Source: M55B127 sp035269185
Lineage (GTDB): Bacteria; Bacillota; Halanaerobiia; Halanaerobiales; M55B127
Direction: 5' to 3'
Length of the DNA stretch: 64,000 nt
Assembly (NCBI GenBank): GCA_964430875.1
Contig: CAYSHP010000002.1
Span: 42,151 to 106,150, forward strand
Part shown: in pieces, positions 1-8,409 of the stretch
Layout: every line of letters begins with the position of its first letter
How positions within the stretch are numbered: position 1 is the stretch's first letter
Notes under the pieces: generated by a model
Told to the model about the DNA's origin: nothing
The model's database searches: none
The model's input: only the letters and a program-made list of their open reading frames with translations
Position numbers and translations under genes: made by a program

Positions 1-986
1 AATCATTTGGACTTTTAACTACCGGTATTTACATACCGTTTGCAGCGGTATTACCTTATATAGTTTCTTTTTACTTTGTATTAAGTATTTTAGAAGATTC
101 TGGTTATCTGCCGCGTTTAGCTGTCTTGGTAGATAATGTTATGCATAAAGTTGGTTTACATGGTTTTTCAATAATTCCCATGATTTTAGGATTTGGCTGT
201 AATGTACCCGCTGCCCTGGCAGCCCGTAACTTAGACAGTAAAAGAGAGCAGTTTATTGCCAGTACATTAATGTCTATCTCCATTCCGTGTATGGCGCAAA
301 CGGCTATGATTATAGGGCTAGTAGGTGCTTTTGGCGGTATATATGTATTCTATGTTTTTGCTGCATTATTTATAGTTTGGATTATTGTCGGACTTATCTT
401 AAATTATTTTTTACCAGGTTACAGCAGTGACTTGTTAATTGAAATTCCGACTTTAAGATTTCCCTTACTGGATATAGTATTTAAAAAGTTGTGGATGAGA
501 ATTACTAATTTCTTAAAAGAGGCCATTCCTTTTGTATTATTAGGTGTATTAGCAGTTAATGTACTTTACGCCTTGGGCTTTTTTGCTTTCTTGACTCGGA
601 TTATAGGGCCAGCTTTTTCGACCTTATTTGGACTACCGAAAGAAGTAATTTCAGCTTTGCTCATGGGTTTTTTAAGAAAAGACTTAGCAATGGGAATGTT
701 AGCTCCACTTGATTTAACAGTCAAACAGCTTGTAATTTCCAGTACAATCTTAACTGTGTACTTCCCATGTGTAGCCACTTTTATTATTCTATTTAAGGAA
801 TTAGGCTTAAATAATATGTTAAAATCAGCCGGTGTAATGGTAGCAACTGCGGTTACAGTAGGTACTATCTTAAATATTGGTTTTAATTCAATATATGAAT
901 CGGTTGTAACTATGATCTTAATATTTATTATCATCTTTATTTTATATAGATTGACAAGTAAAAAATATGAGCAAATTATGGAATAA
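1..986 (+). CDS. feoB: Ferrous iron transporter FeoB, C-terminal part (5' end outside window)
   Basis: Inner-membrane Fe2+ permease. The reading frame is already open at base 3, so about 327 C-terminal residues are visible and the N-terminal G domain lies upstream of the window. The visible part is almost entirely hydrophobic. It has the FeoB gate-domain signatures LEDSGYLPR, GFGCNVPA and FLRKDLAMGMLAPL, with a conserved PC motif in the second half (TVYFPCVATF). The stop is 17 bp before the next gene, which has its own Shine-Dalgarno, so the two are probably cotranscribed. A related nucleoside-recognition/gate protein is the alternative, but the motif set fits FeoB better. Confidence 0.85.
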   Translation, partial: SFGLLTTGIYIPFAAVLPYIVSFYFVLSILEDSGYLPRLAVLVDNVMHKVGLHGFSIIPMILGFGCNVPAALAARNLDSKREQFIASTLMSISIPCMAQTAMIIGLVGAFGGIYVFYVFAALFIVWIIVGLILNYFLPGYSSDLLIEIPTLRFPLLDIVFKKLWMRITNFLKEAIPFVLLGVLAVNVLYALGFFAFLTRIIGPAFSTLFGLPKEVISALLMGFLRKDLAMGMLAPLDLTVKQLVISSTILTVYFPCVATFIILFKELGLNNMLKSAGVMVATAVTVGTILNIGFNSIYESVVTMILIFIIIFILYRLTSKKYEQIME

Positions 987-1003
987 AAAGGAGGATTTTA
1001 AAA

Positions 1004-1858
1004 ATGTATACAGTTAGCGAAGGAAAAATTAAGTTAGAACACGGTACAATAAGTGAAGGATTAATAGCAATAGCAAGTGGTAAAGGTGGAGTCGGTAAAT
1101 CAACCGTTACTGCTAATTTGGCTGTTGCCTTACAAAAACAAGGTAAACAAGTAGGTATTATAGATGCAGATGTACATGGATTTAGTATCCCACGTATTAT
1201 CGGTCTAGAAGAACAGGTAAAAGTTGAACAGGAATCTGAATTAATCCACCCGGCTGAAAAAATGGGTGTTAAAGTAATATCAATGGGTTCTTTTGTACAT
1301 GAACAAAATCCGGTAATCTGGAGAAGCCCCTTACTATTAGGTGCTTTACAGCAGTTCTTTAAAGATGTGATCTGGGGAGATTTAGATTATCTCTTACTTG
1401 ACCTACCTCCTGGTACAGGAGATATGAGTCTAAATATTATGCAGAAACTGCCTCATGCTAGAACTTTAATTGTAACTACACCTCAAATTACAGCAACAAA
1501 TGTAGCCGGTAGGGTTGGACATATGGCTGAAAAGATGGATTCAGATATATTAGGTATTATTGAAAATATGGCTTACTATGAATGTTCTGAATGTGGCAAC
1601 AAAGAATATATCTTTGGTCAAGGGGGAGGTAAAGAACTTGCTGATTTATTAGATGTTGATCTATTAGGACAATTACCTCTAATGACCCATGTCAGAGAAG
1701 GTGGAGATGAAGGTAATCCAGTTGTTAAAAAAGATAGTGATGATGATGTAAGTCAAGAATTTCTCAAGATAGCGCAAGAAGTTATCGATAGGAAAAAAGA
1801 ATTTGATCCCAGCTTAAAACCAATGAACTTAAAAGGTGGACCTGGTGAGAATCAGTAA
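1004..1858 (+). CDS. mrp: Mrp/NBP35-type P-loop ATPase, Fe-S cluster carrier (ApbC family)
   Basis: Cytosolic ATPase of the Mrp/ApbC family, which binds and transfers Fe-S clusters. A deviant Walker A motif (SGKGGVGKS, residues 25-33) follows a short N-terminal extension. The switch region contains DADVHG and the Walker B-like region LLLDLPPGTGD. The cluster-binding pair C194-x-x-C197 sits in the YYECSEC context. Length (284 aa) is normal for forms without the N-terminal DUF59 domain. It lies immediately behind feoB, so iron uptake and Fe-S handling appear coupled. Start is ATG after AAGGAGGA. A strong terminator follows. Confidence 0.92.
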   Translation: MYTVSEGKIKLEHGTISEGLIAIASGKGGVGKSTVTANLAVALQKQGKQVGIIDADVHGFSIPRIIGLEEQVKVEQESELIHPAEKMGVKVISMGSFVHEQNPVIWRSPLLLGALQQFFKDVIWGDLDYLLLDLPPGTGDMSLNIMQKLPHARTLIVTTPQITATNVAGRVGHMAEKMDSDILGIIENMAYYECSECGNKEYIFGQGGGKELADLLDVDLLGQLPLMTHVREGGDEGNPVVKKDSDDDVSQEFLKIAQEVIDRKKEFDPSLKPMNLKGGPGENQ

Positions 1859-1890
1859 TATTTATATTAAATAAAGAGGATAAAGATTAA

Positions 1891-1921
1891 AGCACCTGGT
1901 TTTTTAACCAGGTGCTTTTTC
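1891..1921 (+). terminator. Intrinsic terminator after mrp
   Basis: An 11-bp perfect stem AGCACCTGGTT/AACCAGGTGCT with a 4-nt T loop is followed by a T tract. It closes the feoB-mrp unit and faces the convergent ZIP gene. Confidence 0.9.
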
Positions 1922-1942
1922 TACAACTTAAACAAATAGCAT

Positions 1943-2752
1943 TTAACCAAGTGCAACATCTAAAAGCATCATGATTGAAAACCCAACCATTGCACCTAAA
2001 GTGGCAATGTCAGTACCTTCAGATTGAGATTCCGGGATTAATTCTTCAATCACAACATAAATCATGGCACCGGCTGCAAAAGAAAGTGCATAAGGCAAGA
2101 GTGGTCTCATACTTAAAACTGCCCAGGCACCAATTACACCTGCTAGCGGTTCAACTACACCGGAGAGTTGTCCATAGTTAAAACTTTTTAGAGCAGAAAA
2201 TCCTTCTCTTTTTAAAGGTACAGATACAGCGGTACCTTCTGGAAAGTTTTGAATACCGATACCAAGTGCTAAAGCGGCTGCGCCTGCAATAGAAGCAGAA
2301 GGTAGGCCAAATGAAGCGGCTCCAAAGGCAACTCCGACTGCTAAACCTTCCGGTATATTGTGTAATGTTATTGCTAAAACTAATAATATACTTCTCTGCC
2401 AGGTGGTATGAATACCCTCTGCTTCATCTACTTTTAAACCTAAATGGAGATGAGGCAGAGTTTTATCGACAAGATATAAGAAAGCTCCCCCTAATAAAAA
2501 TCCAAAGACTGCTGGTACCCAGGGGGTATAGCCTTGGTTTTCGGCCATTTCAATAGCAGGTGCTAGTAGTGACCAGTAGCTAGCAGCAATCATTACTCCT
2601 GCAGCAAAACCTAACATAGCGTCGAGTACTTTTCTTTTTACATCAGTAAAAAAGAAGACTAATCCTGCTCCAGAAGCAGTTAAAAACCAGGTAAATAAGG
2701 TTGCAAAAAGAGCCTGAGTTACAGGATTAAAACCTTCTAACCATTCTAACAT
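1943..2752 (-). CDS. ZIP family divalent metal transporter (ZupT/GufA-like)
   Basis: Inner-membrane carrier of the ZIP family, importing Zn2+ or other divalent metals. About eight hydrophobic segments are visible. The two metal-site helices are recognisable: HNIPEGLAVGVAFG and, in the next helix, QNFPEGTAVSV, where N replaces the common H. A short His-containing loop (LPHLHLGLK) lies between helices 3 and 4. I chose the ATG at 2752 rather than an upstream TTG at 2761: GGAGG on the minus strand abuts the TTG but lies nine bases from the ATG. This gives 269 aa. It is divergent from the cysteine desulfidase gene, and a promoter for each is visible between them. Confidence 0.9.
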   Translation of the reverse strand: MLEWLEGFNPVTQALFATLFTWFLTASGAGLVFFFTDVKRKVLDAMLGFAAGVMIAASYWSLLAPAIEMAENQGYTPWVPAVFGFLLGGAFLYLVDKTLPHLHLGLKVDEAEGIHTTWQRSILLVLAITLHNIPEGLAVGVAFGAASFGLPSASIAGAAALALGIGIQNFPEGTAVSVPLKREGFSALKSFNYGQLSGVVEPLAGVIGAWAVLSMRPLLPYALSFAAGAMIYVVIEELIPESQSEGTDIATLGAMVGFSIMMLLDVALG

Positions 2753-2774
2753 TGATATCAACCTCCAGGCATTA

Positions 2775-2804
2775 TTGATTAAATATATTTACTTTCTATA
2801 TATT
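2775..2804 (+). promoter_or_regulatory. Predicted sigma-A-type promoter of the cysteine desulfidase operon
   Basis: TTGATT (2775-2780), an 18-bp spacer and TATATT (2799-2804) lie about 80 bp before the start codon. It faces away from the ZIP promoter and interleaves with it. Confidence 0.45.
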
Positions 2805-2806
2805 TT

Positions 2807-2835
2807 AGATTAAAGGATTTTGCTAATTTAATCAA
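2807..2835 (-). promoter_or_regulatory. Predicted sigma-A-type promoter of the ZIP gene
   Basis: On the minus strand, TTGATT (2830-2835), a 17-bp spacer and TAATCT (2807-2812) lie upstream of the ZIP gene start. Confidence 0.5.
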
Positions 2836-2883
2836 GAATAAAGATTATTAAGAAAAGAGAATATAGGAGGGCGAATAAAATAT

Positions 2884-4170
2884 ATGAAATTACTGCAAAA
2901 GTTTATCGATCAGGAAATAGGTCTGGCTAACGGCTGCACTGAACCTGCAGCAGTAGCTTATTCTGTAGCTAGAGCAGCAGATTTTTTAAAAGGGGACTTA
3001 AAAAAGATTGTCGTAGAGATGGATGGTTATGTATATAAAAATGGGATGAGAACCGGTATTCCGGGCACTAACCGATATGGTGGTAATCGTTTAGCAGCAG
3101 CCCTCGGTATTTTTATAGAGGATTCAGCGGACAAAAAACTTACTTTATTAAATGGCTTAAAAGAAGAAACCATTGATAAGGCGGACTTTATTATAGACTT
3201 AGTTGAGTTAAAGGTAATCAAGGGTCAAAGAGATTTATTGATTAAGACTGAATTACAGGCTGATAATATAGTTAAAACAAAGATTGAAGATGATCATACT
3301 AATTTAACAGAAATAGCTGTTGATGGTGAAATAAAATATCAGAATAAAAATAATAATGATGAGAAAAATATAGAATTAAATCTAAAAAATGAAATTGAAA
3401 AGATGAATGTTACCGAAATTATTGATTTAGTAGATAGCCAATATGATAGTTCAATTGAGGAATATTTAATACAGGGTTTAAATATAAATCAAGAGTTAGC
3501 AAAAGCTGGTATGAAGGAGGAAGGCTGTGGAGTAGGTAGAACATATAAAACAGTAGCCGGTGATGATTTTATTAGAAATTCGGCAGCTGAGATAGCGGCG
3601 GCTGTTGATGCCAGAATGGGCGGAGCACCACTACCCGCTTTAACTTCTTCCGGTAGTGGTAATCAGGGTATTTTTATTACCTTAGGCACTTATTTATCGG
3701 GTAAAGAAATAAAAAAAGAAGAAACAAAGATCTTTAAAGCTACTTTGCTGGCACATCTTTTAGCCTATTTTATAAAAACAAAGATGGGAAAACTGTCTAC
3801 TTTATGTGGACTTTTCACAGCAGCAGCTCCCGGAATGTTAGCTGGTTTACTGTATTTGGTAGATAAAAATGAGATGATTGAAGATGGTATAAACAACTTA
3901 TTTAGTGACTCCGGCGGAATTTTATGTGATGGTGCTAAGACCAGTTGTGCTTTTAAAGCAATAAGTGCTTATGAACTTGCTCAACGACACTTTAGATTTT
4001 TAGATAGCGGCATGGACTGCCCACTGCCGACTGGTTATGTTAATACCGACCTTAAAAAGACATTAGAAAATCAATATGCACTTGTTAATCCCGGCGGAGT
4101 ATCAGTAAATGATACCTTAATTGAAACAATTAAAGGTAATTTTGCTAAAAAAGGAGTTGGTAAAAAATGA
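2884..4170 (+). CDS. cyuA: L-cysteine desulfidase / CyuA-type Fe-S lyase (UPF0597)
   Basis: Cytosolic [4Fe-4S] enzyme of the CyuA/YhaM family (Methanocaldococcus CdsB-like), expected to split L-cysteine into pyruvate, H2S and ammonia. Visible hallmarks are N-terminal GLANGCTEPAA with C18, TLCGLFTAAAPG with C308 and GGILCDGAKTSC with C348. The 40-residue spacing of the last two matches the cluster ligands I recall for the archaeal enzyme. Length is 428 aa. AGGAGGG precedes the ATG. Its stop overlaps the next start by 4 bp (ATGA), implying translational coupling with the disulfide reductase. Older databases label this family a serine dehydratase alpha subunit. Confidence 0.88.
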   Translation: MKLLQKFIDQEIGLANGCTEPAAVAYSVARAADFLKGDLKKIVVEMDGYVYKNGMRTGIPGTNRYGGNRLAAALGIFIEDSADKKLTLLNGLKEETIDKADFIIDLVELKVIKGQRDLLIKTELQADNIVKTKIEDDHTNLTEIAVDGEIKYQNKNNNDEKNIELNLKNEIEKMNVTEIIDLVDSQYDSSIEEYLIQGLNINQELAKAGMKEEGCGVGRTYKTVAGDDFIRNSAAEIAAAVDARMGGAPLPALTSSGSGNQGIFITLGTYLSGKEIKKEETKIFKATLLAHLLAYFIKTKMGKLSTLCGLFTAAAPGMLAGLLYLVDKNEMIEDGINNLFSDSGGILCDGAKTSCAFKAISAYELAQRHFRFLDSGMDCPLPTGYVNTDLKKTLENQYALVNPGGVSVNDTLIETIKGNFAKKGVGKK

Positions 4171-5513
4171 AAATAGCAGTTGTTGGAGGTGTAGCAGCTG
4201 GTACAAGTGCTGCAGCTAAAGCAAGCAGGACTAATGAAGATGCAGAGATTGTTTTATTTGAAAAAGGGGAAGATATTTCGTATGCAGGTTGTGGACTGCC
4301 CTACTACATTTCAGAAGTAACTAAATCTAGAGGTAAAGTAGTATTAAATACACCACAAGAATTTTCAGAAAAATACGGAGTTGAAGTAAAGATAAGACAT
4401 GAGGTAACAAATATTGATAAAGATAATAAAGTAATAACCTATAAAGATTTAGAAAATGATACAAAAGGTACTTATGAATATGATAAATTAATTATAACTA
4501 CTGGTGCAAAACCAATCGTACCACCTATTGAAGGTATTGATTTAGATAATATTCAACCTCTGCGTTCTGTAAAAGATGCAGATCAAATAAAAGAGAAAAT
4601 GACAGGTGTTGAAAAAGTAACTATTGTAGGGGCCGGTTTAATTGGTCTTGAAATGGCCGAATCGTTTGCAGAATTAGATAAAGAAGTTACCGTTGTAGAG
4701 TTACAGGATAAAATATTACCACCCTTTAGTGAAGATATTACAAAATATGTTGATAATCATTTAAGAGAACAGGGTGTAAATCTCGTATTAGGGGATGGAG
4801 TAAACTCCTTTAAAGGAGAAGACTCTGTTGAACAGGTGATTACTAGTTCCGGACAAAAAATTGAAGCTGATTTTGTTTTATTATCTTTAGGTATTAAACC
4901 AGAGGTTAGTTTAGCTAAACAAGCCGGTATTGCTATTGGTAAAACAGGGGCAATTGAGATAAATGAAAGAATGGAAACTAATGTTAAAGATATTTATGCA
5001 GCCGGTGACTGTGCAGAAACTATTAATTTGCTTACTGATGAAAGAGTCTGGGTACCAATGGGCTCAACTGCCAATAAGCAGGGTAGAATTGCCGGAGAGA
5101 ATGCTGCTGATGGCGAAAACCATCACCTTGGTGTATTCCAAACTGCCATAACCAAAATATTTGATTATACAGTTGCTAAAACAGGTATTGATGAAAACGA
5201 GGCAGCTGAAAGTGGTTATGATCCAGTTGTAGTTACGATAACTGGTGCGAACCATGCTCATTATTTTCCTAATTTTAAAAAGATGAAGATCAGAGGGGTA
5301 TTTGATAAAAATACTCACCGGATATTGGGAGCTCAAATAGAAGGAGAAAGTAAGGTAGATAAAAGAATTGATGTAATATCAACAGCAATCTATAGTGAAC
5401 TTAGAGCTGAAGATTTATTCCAAATTGATTTAGCTTATGCTCCACCTTATTCTACTCCTAAAGATCCAGTAGCAGTATTAGGTATGGTAGCAGAGAAAAA
5501 ATTAAATAAATAA
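4167..5513 (+). CDS. CoA-disulfide reductase / NADH oxidase-like flavoprotein
   Basis: FAD-dependent pyridine-nucleotide disulfide oxidoreductase of the CoADR/NADH oxidase/persulfide reductase group. An N-terminal FAD fold (VVGGVAAGTSAA) is followed by the single redox cysteine C42 in YAGCGLPYY. A NAD(P)H fold (VTIVGAGLIGLEMAE, near residue 150) and FAD-binding DIYAAGDCAE come next, with a C-terminal dimerisation domain. Only one Cys is present in the active-site motif, unlike the CxxxxC of glutathione-reductase-type enzymes. Coupled by a 4-bp overlap to the cysteine desulfidase, it plausibly reduces persulfides or CoA disulfides formed during sulfide release. That role is inferred from the neighbour. 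Confidence 0.88.
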   Translation: MKIAVVGGVAAGTSAAAKASRTNEDAEIVLFEKGEDISYAGCGLPYYISEVTKSRGKVVLNTPQEFSEKYGVEVKIRHEVTNIDKDNKVITYKDLENDTKGTYEYDKLIITTGAKPIVPPIEGIDLDNIQPLRSVKDADQIKEKMTGVEKVTIVGAGLIGLEMAESFAELDKEVTVVELQDKILPPFSEDITKYVDNHLREQGVNLVLGDGVNSFKGEDSVEQVITSSGQKIEADFVLLSLGIKPEVSLAKQAGIAIGKTGAIEINERMETNVKDIYAAGDCAETINLLTDERVWVPMGSTANKQGRIAGENAADGENHHLGVFQTAITKIFDYTVAKTGIDENEAAESGYDPVVVTITGANHAHYFPNFKKMKIRGVFDKNTHRILGAQIEGESKVDKRIDVISTAIYSELRAEDLFQIDLAYAPPYSTPKDPVAVLGMVAEKKLNK

Positions 5514-5522
5514 GCAAAAAAT

Positions 5523-5553
5523 AAAGTGACCCGAATTTTTAGGTCACTTTATT
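5523..5553. terminator. Bidirectional intrinsic terminator
   Basis: A 9-bp stem AAAGTGACC/GGTCACTTT has an A-rich left flank and T-rich right flank. It lies between two convergent operons and can serve both strands. Confidence 0.85.
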
Positions 5554-5559
5554 TAAATG

Positions 5560-6087
5560 CTATTCACTTATTAAGCCTAGCATTTGTTCATAGGTTAATG
5601 CTCCGCTGTGCCTACTTTGAATGATGCTATTTTCATCTAAGACAAAAGTGGTCGGTATACCACGTACTAGATATTTAGCAGAACTAACTGAACCGCTTTT
5701 ATCAAGTAATGTGGTAAATGAATAATTATTTTTCATTAGATAATCAAAAACTTTATCTTTGTTTTCCTGGACATTAACAGTCAAGACCCTTATTTCTTCA
5801 TTATTTTTATAAAGTTTCTGAATAGCCGGCATCTCAGCTTTACAGGGTGGACACCAACTAGCCCAGAAGTTTAAAAAGACTTTTTGACCTTGAAAGTCGT
5901 AAAGAGTTATTTCATTGTCACTCATATTTCCTAACGTAAAGTCAGGGGCTTTCATACCTACCTGAGCACCTACTTTGACATCTTCATCAGAAGCTGCCTG
6001 TAGTTCATAGTTAAAAAGTAGGGTACCAGCTGCAATTAAAACTAAAGTTAAAAACACTATTAAAGTTCTATTTTTTCTTAAAATCAT
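5560..6087 (-). CDS. TlpA/ResA-like membrane-anchored thiol-disulfide reductase
   Basis: Extracytoplasmic thioredoxin-fold protein. It has an N-terminal signal/anchor helix (residues 8-26), then an AhpC/TSA-like domain beginning GMKAPDFTL. The active site is WASWCPPCK and the cis-proline loop GIPTTFV. Length (175 aa) is typical. It is 12 bp downstream of ccdA, the inner-membrane electron donor that normally keeps such proteins reduced, so the two form a functional pair for periplasmic thiol reduction. No cytochrome c gene is visible in the window, so the final substrate is open. Confidence 0.9.
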   Translation of the reverse strand: MILRKNRTLIVFLTLVLIAAGTLLFNYELQAASDEDVKVGAQVGMKAPDFTLGNMSDNEITLYDFQGQKVFLNFWASWCPPCKAEMPAIQKLYKNNEEIRVLTVNVQENKDKVFDYLMKNNYSFTTLLDKSGSVSSAKYLVRGIPTTFVLDENSIIQSRHSGALTYEQMLGLISE

Positions 6088-6099
6088 TTTTTATTCCTC

Positions 6100-6780
6100 C
6101 TAAAAACCAATTATATTTAGATTATTGGTGAAAACTAAAATTCCCAGGATTATGATTAATGCCCCACTGACCATATTTATATAGTTTAAGTATTTATTCA
6201 TTTTTTTAATAGCGGGTAAAACCTTTTTAGCTGCTAAGGCAGTAATTAAAAAGGGTAGGGCAAATCCAAAGGAGTAAATTAATAATAGGAAACCTCCCGT
6301 CATTAAGTTTTGACTGTTACCTGCTAAAATTAAAATAGAAGAAAGGATCGGTCCGATACAGGGCGTCCAGGCTAAAGCTATTCCCACTCCTAAAATAAAA
6401 GATTGTAAATATTTATTAGATTTTTTGGTAATATTGAGTTTTTTCTCATAATAAAGCCACTTTAATTTAATTATCCCACTGATATGAAGTCCAAATATTA
6501 TGATGACAACCCCACTGATTTTTCTTATAATTGCCTGATTTTTCATTAGAAATCTACCTAAAAAGGTGGCAGATAGACCTAGAAGGATAAATATTATTGT
6601 AAATCCAGCAATGAAAAGCAAAGCTGGTAATATAGAATACTGTTTATCATCCTTTTTTTGATCACTGTAATCTCCCAAAAGAAAAGCTAAATAAGAAGGT
6701 ATTAAAGGTAAAACACAAGGAGATAAAAATGATAAAAGTCCAGCTGAAAAAGCAATCGCAAAAGATAAATCACCTGTCAT
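6100..6780 (-). CDS. ccdA: CcdA-type inner-membrane thiol:disulfide transporter
   Basis: Six-helix membrane protein passing electrons from cytosolic thioredoxin to periplasmic TlpA-like acceptors. The two conserved motifs with redox cysteines are present: SPCVLPLIPSYLAFL in helix 1 and AWTPCIGPIL in helix 4. The ATG at 6780 has GGGTG six bases upstream; an in-frame GTG at 6789 is possible. First gene of the minus-strand ccdA-tlpA unit, with a good promoter upstream. Thioredoxin encoded at 12688 is a plausible electron source. Confidence 0.9.
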   Translation of the reverse strand: MTGDLSFAIAFSAGLLSFLSPCVLPLIPSYLAFLLGDYSDQKKDDKQYSILPALLFIAGFTIIFILLGLSATFLGRFLMKNQAIIRKISGVVIIIFGLHISGIIKLKWLYYEKKLNITKKSNKYLQSFILGVGIALAWTPCIGPILSSILILAGNSQNLMTGGFLLLIYSFGFALPFLITALAAKKVLPAIKKMNKYLNYINMVSGALIIILGILVFTNNLNIIGF

Positions 6781-6824
6781 TAAATTCACCCACTTTATCT
6801 CTATATATTTGAATATTTAAATAT

Positions 6825-6853
6825 ATTTTACCATATAGTTATCTAAGTATCAA
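6825..6853 (-). promoter_or_regulatory. Predicted promoter of ccdA-tlpA
   Basis: Minus-strand TTGATA (6848-6853), a 17-bp spacer and TAAAAT (6825-6830). The -35 box lies in the centre of the inverted repeat at 6838-6866. Confidence 0.7.
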
Positions 6854-6866
6854 TAATTTAGATAAC
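6838..6866. promoter_or_regulatory. Inverted repeat, possible operator between divergent genes
   Basis: Perfect 9-bp arms GTTATCTAA (6838-6846) and TTAGATAAC (6858-6866) are separated by 11 bp. The repeat is centred on the -35 box of the ccdA promoter and ends 17 bp before the -35 of the opposite promoter. Its size and position suit a dimeric regulator; none is encoded nearby. Confidence 0.45.
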
Positions 6867-6882
6867 AGCTTTGAAAAGTTAA

Positions 6883-6911
6883 TTGAATTATACTTATTAG
6901 TAAGTTATAAT
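6883..6911 (+). promoter_or_regulatory. Predicted promoter of the M18 aminopeptidase gene
   Basis: TTGAAT (6883-6888), 17-bp spacer, TATAAT (6906-6911), 40 bp before the start codon. Confidence 0.75.
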
Positions 6912-6950
6912 TAATTTAAGTCTTTAACAATTGATAGGAGGAAAATATAT

Positions 6951-8354
6951 ATGTCTAAAAACGATAAGAGCTATCAAGCTAAAAATGCTTGGTTAGAAAT
7001 GGAAGATGTTGAAAAAGAAGAAGTATTTGAATTTAACAAAGAATATGGACAGTTTCTCGAAGAAAACAAGACAGAAAGAGAGTTTACAGCAAGTACTGTT
7101 AAACTTTTAAAAGAAGAAGGGTTTAAAGAGATTAATGAATTAGACTCTTTAGAAGAAGGAGATAAAGTATATGGGGTAAACCGCGGTAGACAGTTAATAG
7201 CGGCAGTTATTGGTAAGAAAGAATTAAAAGAAGGTTTAAGGATTGTAGCCGGTCATATGGATTCACCCCGTATTGATTTAAAACCTAATCCATTATATGA
7301 AGAAGGTGGCTTAGCTTATCTTGGAACTCATTATTACGGAGGTATTAAAAAGTTCCAATGGGTTACAATCCCTTTAGCTTTAAGGGGAATGGTAGTTAAA
7401 GAAGATGGTAGCAAAATAGAAATAAGTATCGGTGAAAAAGAAGATGATCCTGTATTTTATATAAGTGATATTTTACCTCATTTAGGTAAAAAGCAGATGG
7501 AAAAGAAGATGAAAGAGGCCATTAATGCTCAACATCTTAACTTAGTAGTAGGAAGTATTCCTTTAAATGAAGATGAAGAAGAGGAAAATGGTAATGATAA
7601 AATAAAATCTGCCATTTTAAAACATCTAGAAGAAGAATATGATGTCACCGGTGAAGATCTGGTAAGTGCCGACTTACAGATTGTTCCCGCAGATGGCGTA
7701 AGAGATGTTGGTTTTGATAGAGCATTATTAGGTGGCTATGGACATGATGATCGAGTCTGCAGCTATACTGGTTTAAGGGCCTTACTTGACATTAATGTAC
7801 CAGAATATACGGCTGTGACCCTATTAGTTGATAAAGAAGAAATAGGAAGTATGGGTGCAACTGGTATGCAGTCAAGATTTTTTGAAAACTTTGTAGCAGA
7901 AATGTCTAGCCGCTATTATGATAGTTATAGTGACCTTGACTTAAGAGAGATTTTAGAAAACTCTAGTTCACTTTCTGGAGATGTAAATGCTGCTTTTGAT
8001 TCCAACTTTGCAGATGTATTTGATAAAAGAAATGCTGCCTTTTTAAATAAGGGAATTGTTTTAACTAAGTATACAGGAGCACGTGGTAAAGCCGGCTCCT
8101 CAGAAGCCACTGCTGAGTTTATGGCAAAGGTACGTTCTATGCTTAATAAGGCAGGCGTTATTTGGCAGGTTGCTGAACTAGGTAAAGTTGATGAAGGTGG
8201 AGGAGGAACTATTGCTCAGTTCCTTGCTAATTACAATATGGATGTATTAGATGCAGGTCCAGCTGTTTTATCTATGCACTCCCCATATGAAGTAGTAGCT
8301 AAAATAGATGTTTATAACACTTATCTTGCTTATCTAACATTCCTGGAAAAATAA
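6951..8354 (+). CDS. M18 family aminopeptidase (aspartyl aminopeptidase type)
   Basis: Cytosolic zinc exopeptidase removing N-terminal residues, typically acidic ones. Metal-site motifs of family M18 run in order: AGHMDSPRIDLKP (about residue 102), GGYGHDDRVCSY, DKEEIGSMGATG and, at the C terminus, SMHSPYEVV. Length 467 aa is normal. The insertion near residues 205-215 (EDEEEENG) is strongly acidic. It is monocistronic: it has its own promoter, ATG preceded by GGAGG, and is followed by a hairpin. Confidence 0.93.
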   Translation: MSKNDKSYQAKNAWLEMEDVEKEEVFEFNKEYGQFLEENKTEREFTASTVKLLKEEGFKEINELDSLEEGDKVYGVNRGRQLIAAVIGKKELKEGLRIVAGHMDSPRIDLKPNPLYEEGGLAYLGTHYYGGIKKFQWVTIPLALRGMVVKEDGSKIEISIGEKEDDPVFYISDILPHLGKKQMEKKMKEAINAQHLNLVVGSIPLNEDEEEENGNDKIKSAILKHLEEEYDVTGEDLVSADLQIVPADGVRDVGFDRALLGGYGHDDRVCSYTGLRALLDINVPEYTAVTLLVDKEEIGSMGATGMQSRFFENFVAEMSSRYYDSYSDLDLREILENSSSLSGDVNAAFDSNFADVFDKRNAAFLNKGIVLTKYTGARGKAGSSEATAEFMAKVRSMLNKAGVIWQVAELGKVDEGGGGTIAQFLANYNMDVLDAGPAVLSMHSPYEVVAKIDVYNTYLAYLTFLEK

Positions 8355-8363
8355 CAAAAAATA

Positions 8364-8390
8364 AAGGGAGGCTTTTTGCCTCCCTTCCTA
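8364..8390 (+). terminator. GC-rich hairpin after the aminopeptidase gene
   Basis: A 9-bp stem AAGGGAGGC/GCCTCCCTT with a T5 loop. The tail (CCTAATATT) is not T-rich, so termination may be partial and the downstream cyclase-like gene may be reached by readthrough. Confidence 0.55.
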
Positions 8391-8409
8391 ATATTCAGGG
8401 GGATTTCTA

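Noticed and set aside
8364..8390. Riboswitch or attenuator before the CHASE2 gene
   Set aside because: Only one simple hairpin is visible with no conserved aptamer core, so it is listed as a partial terminator.
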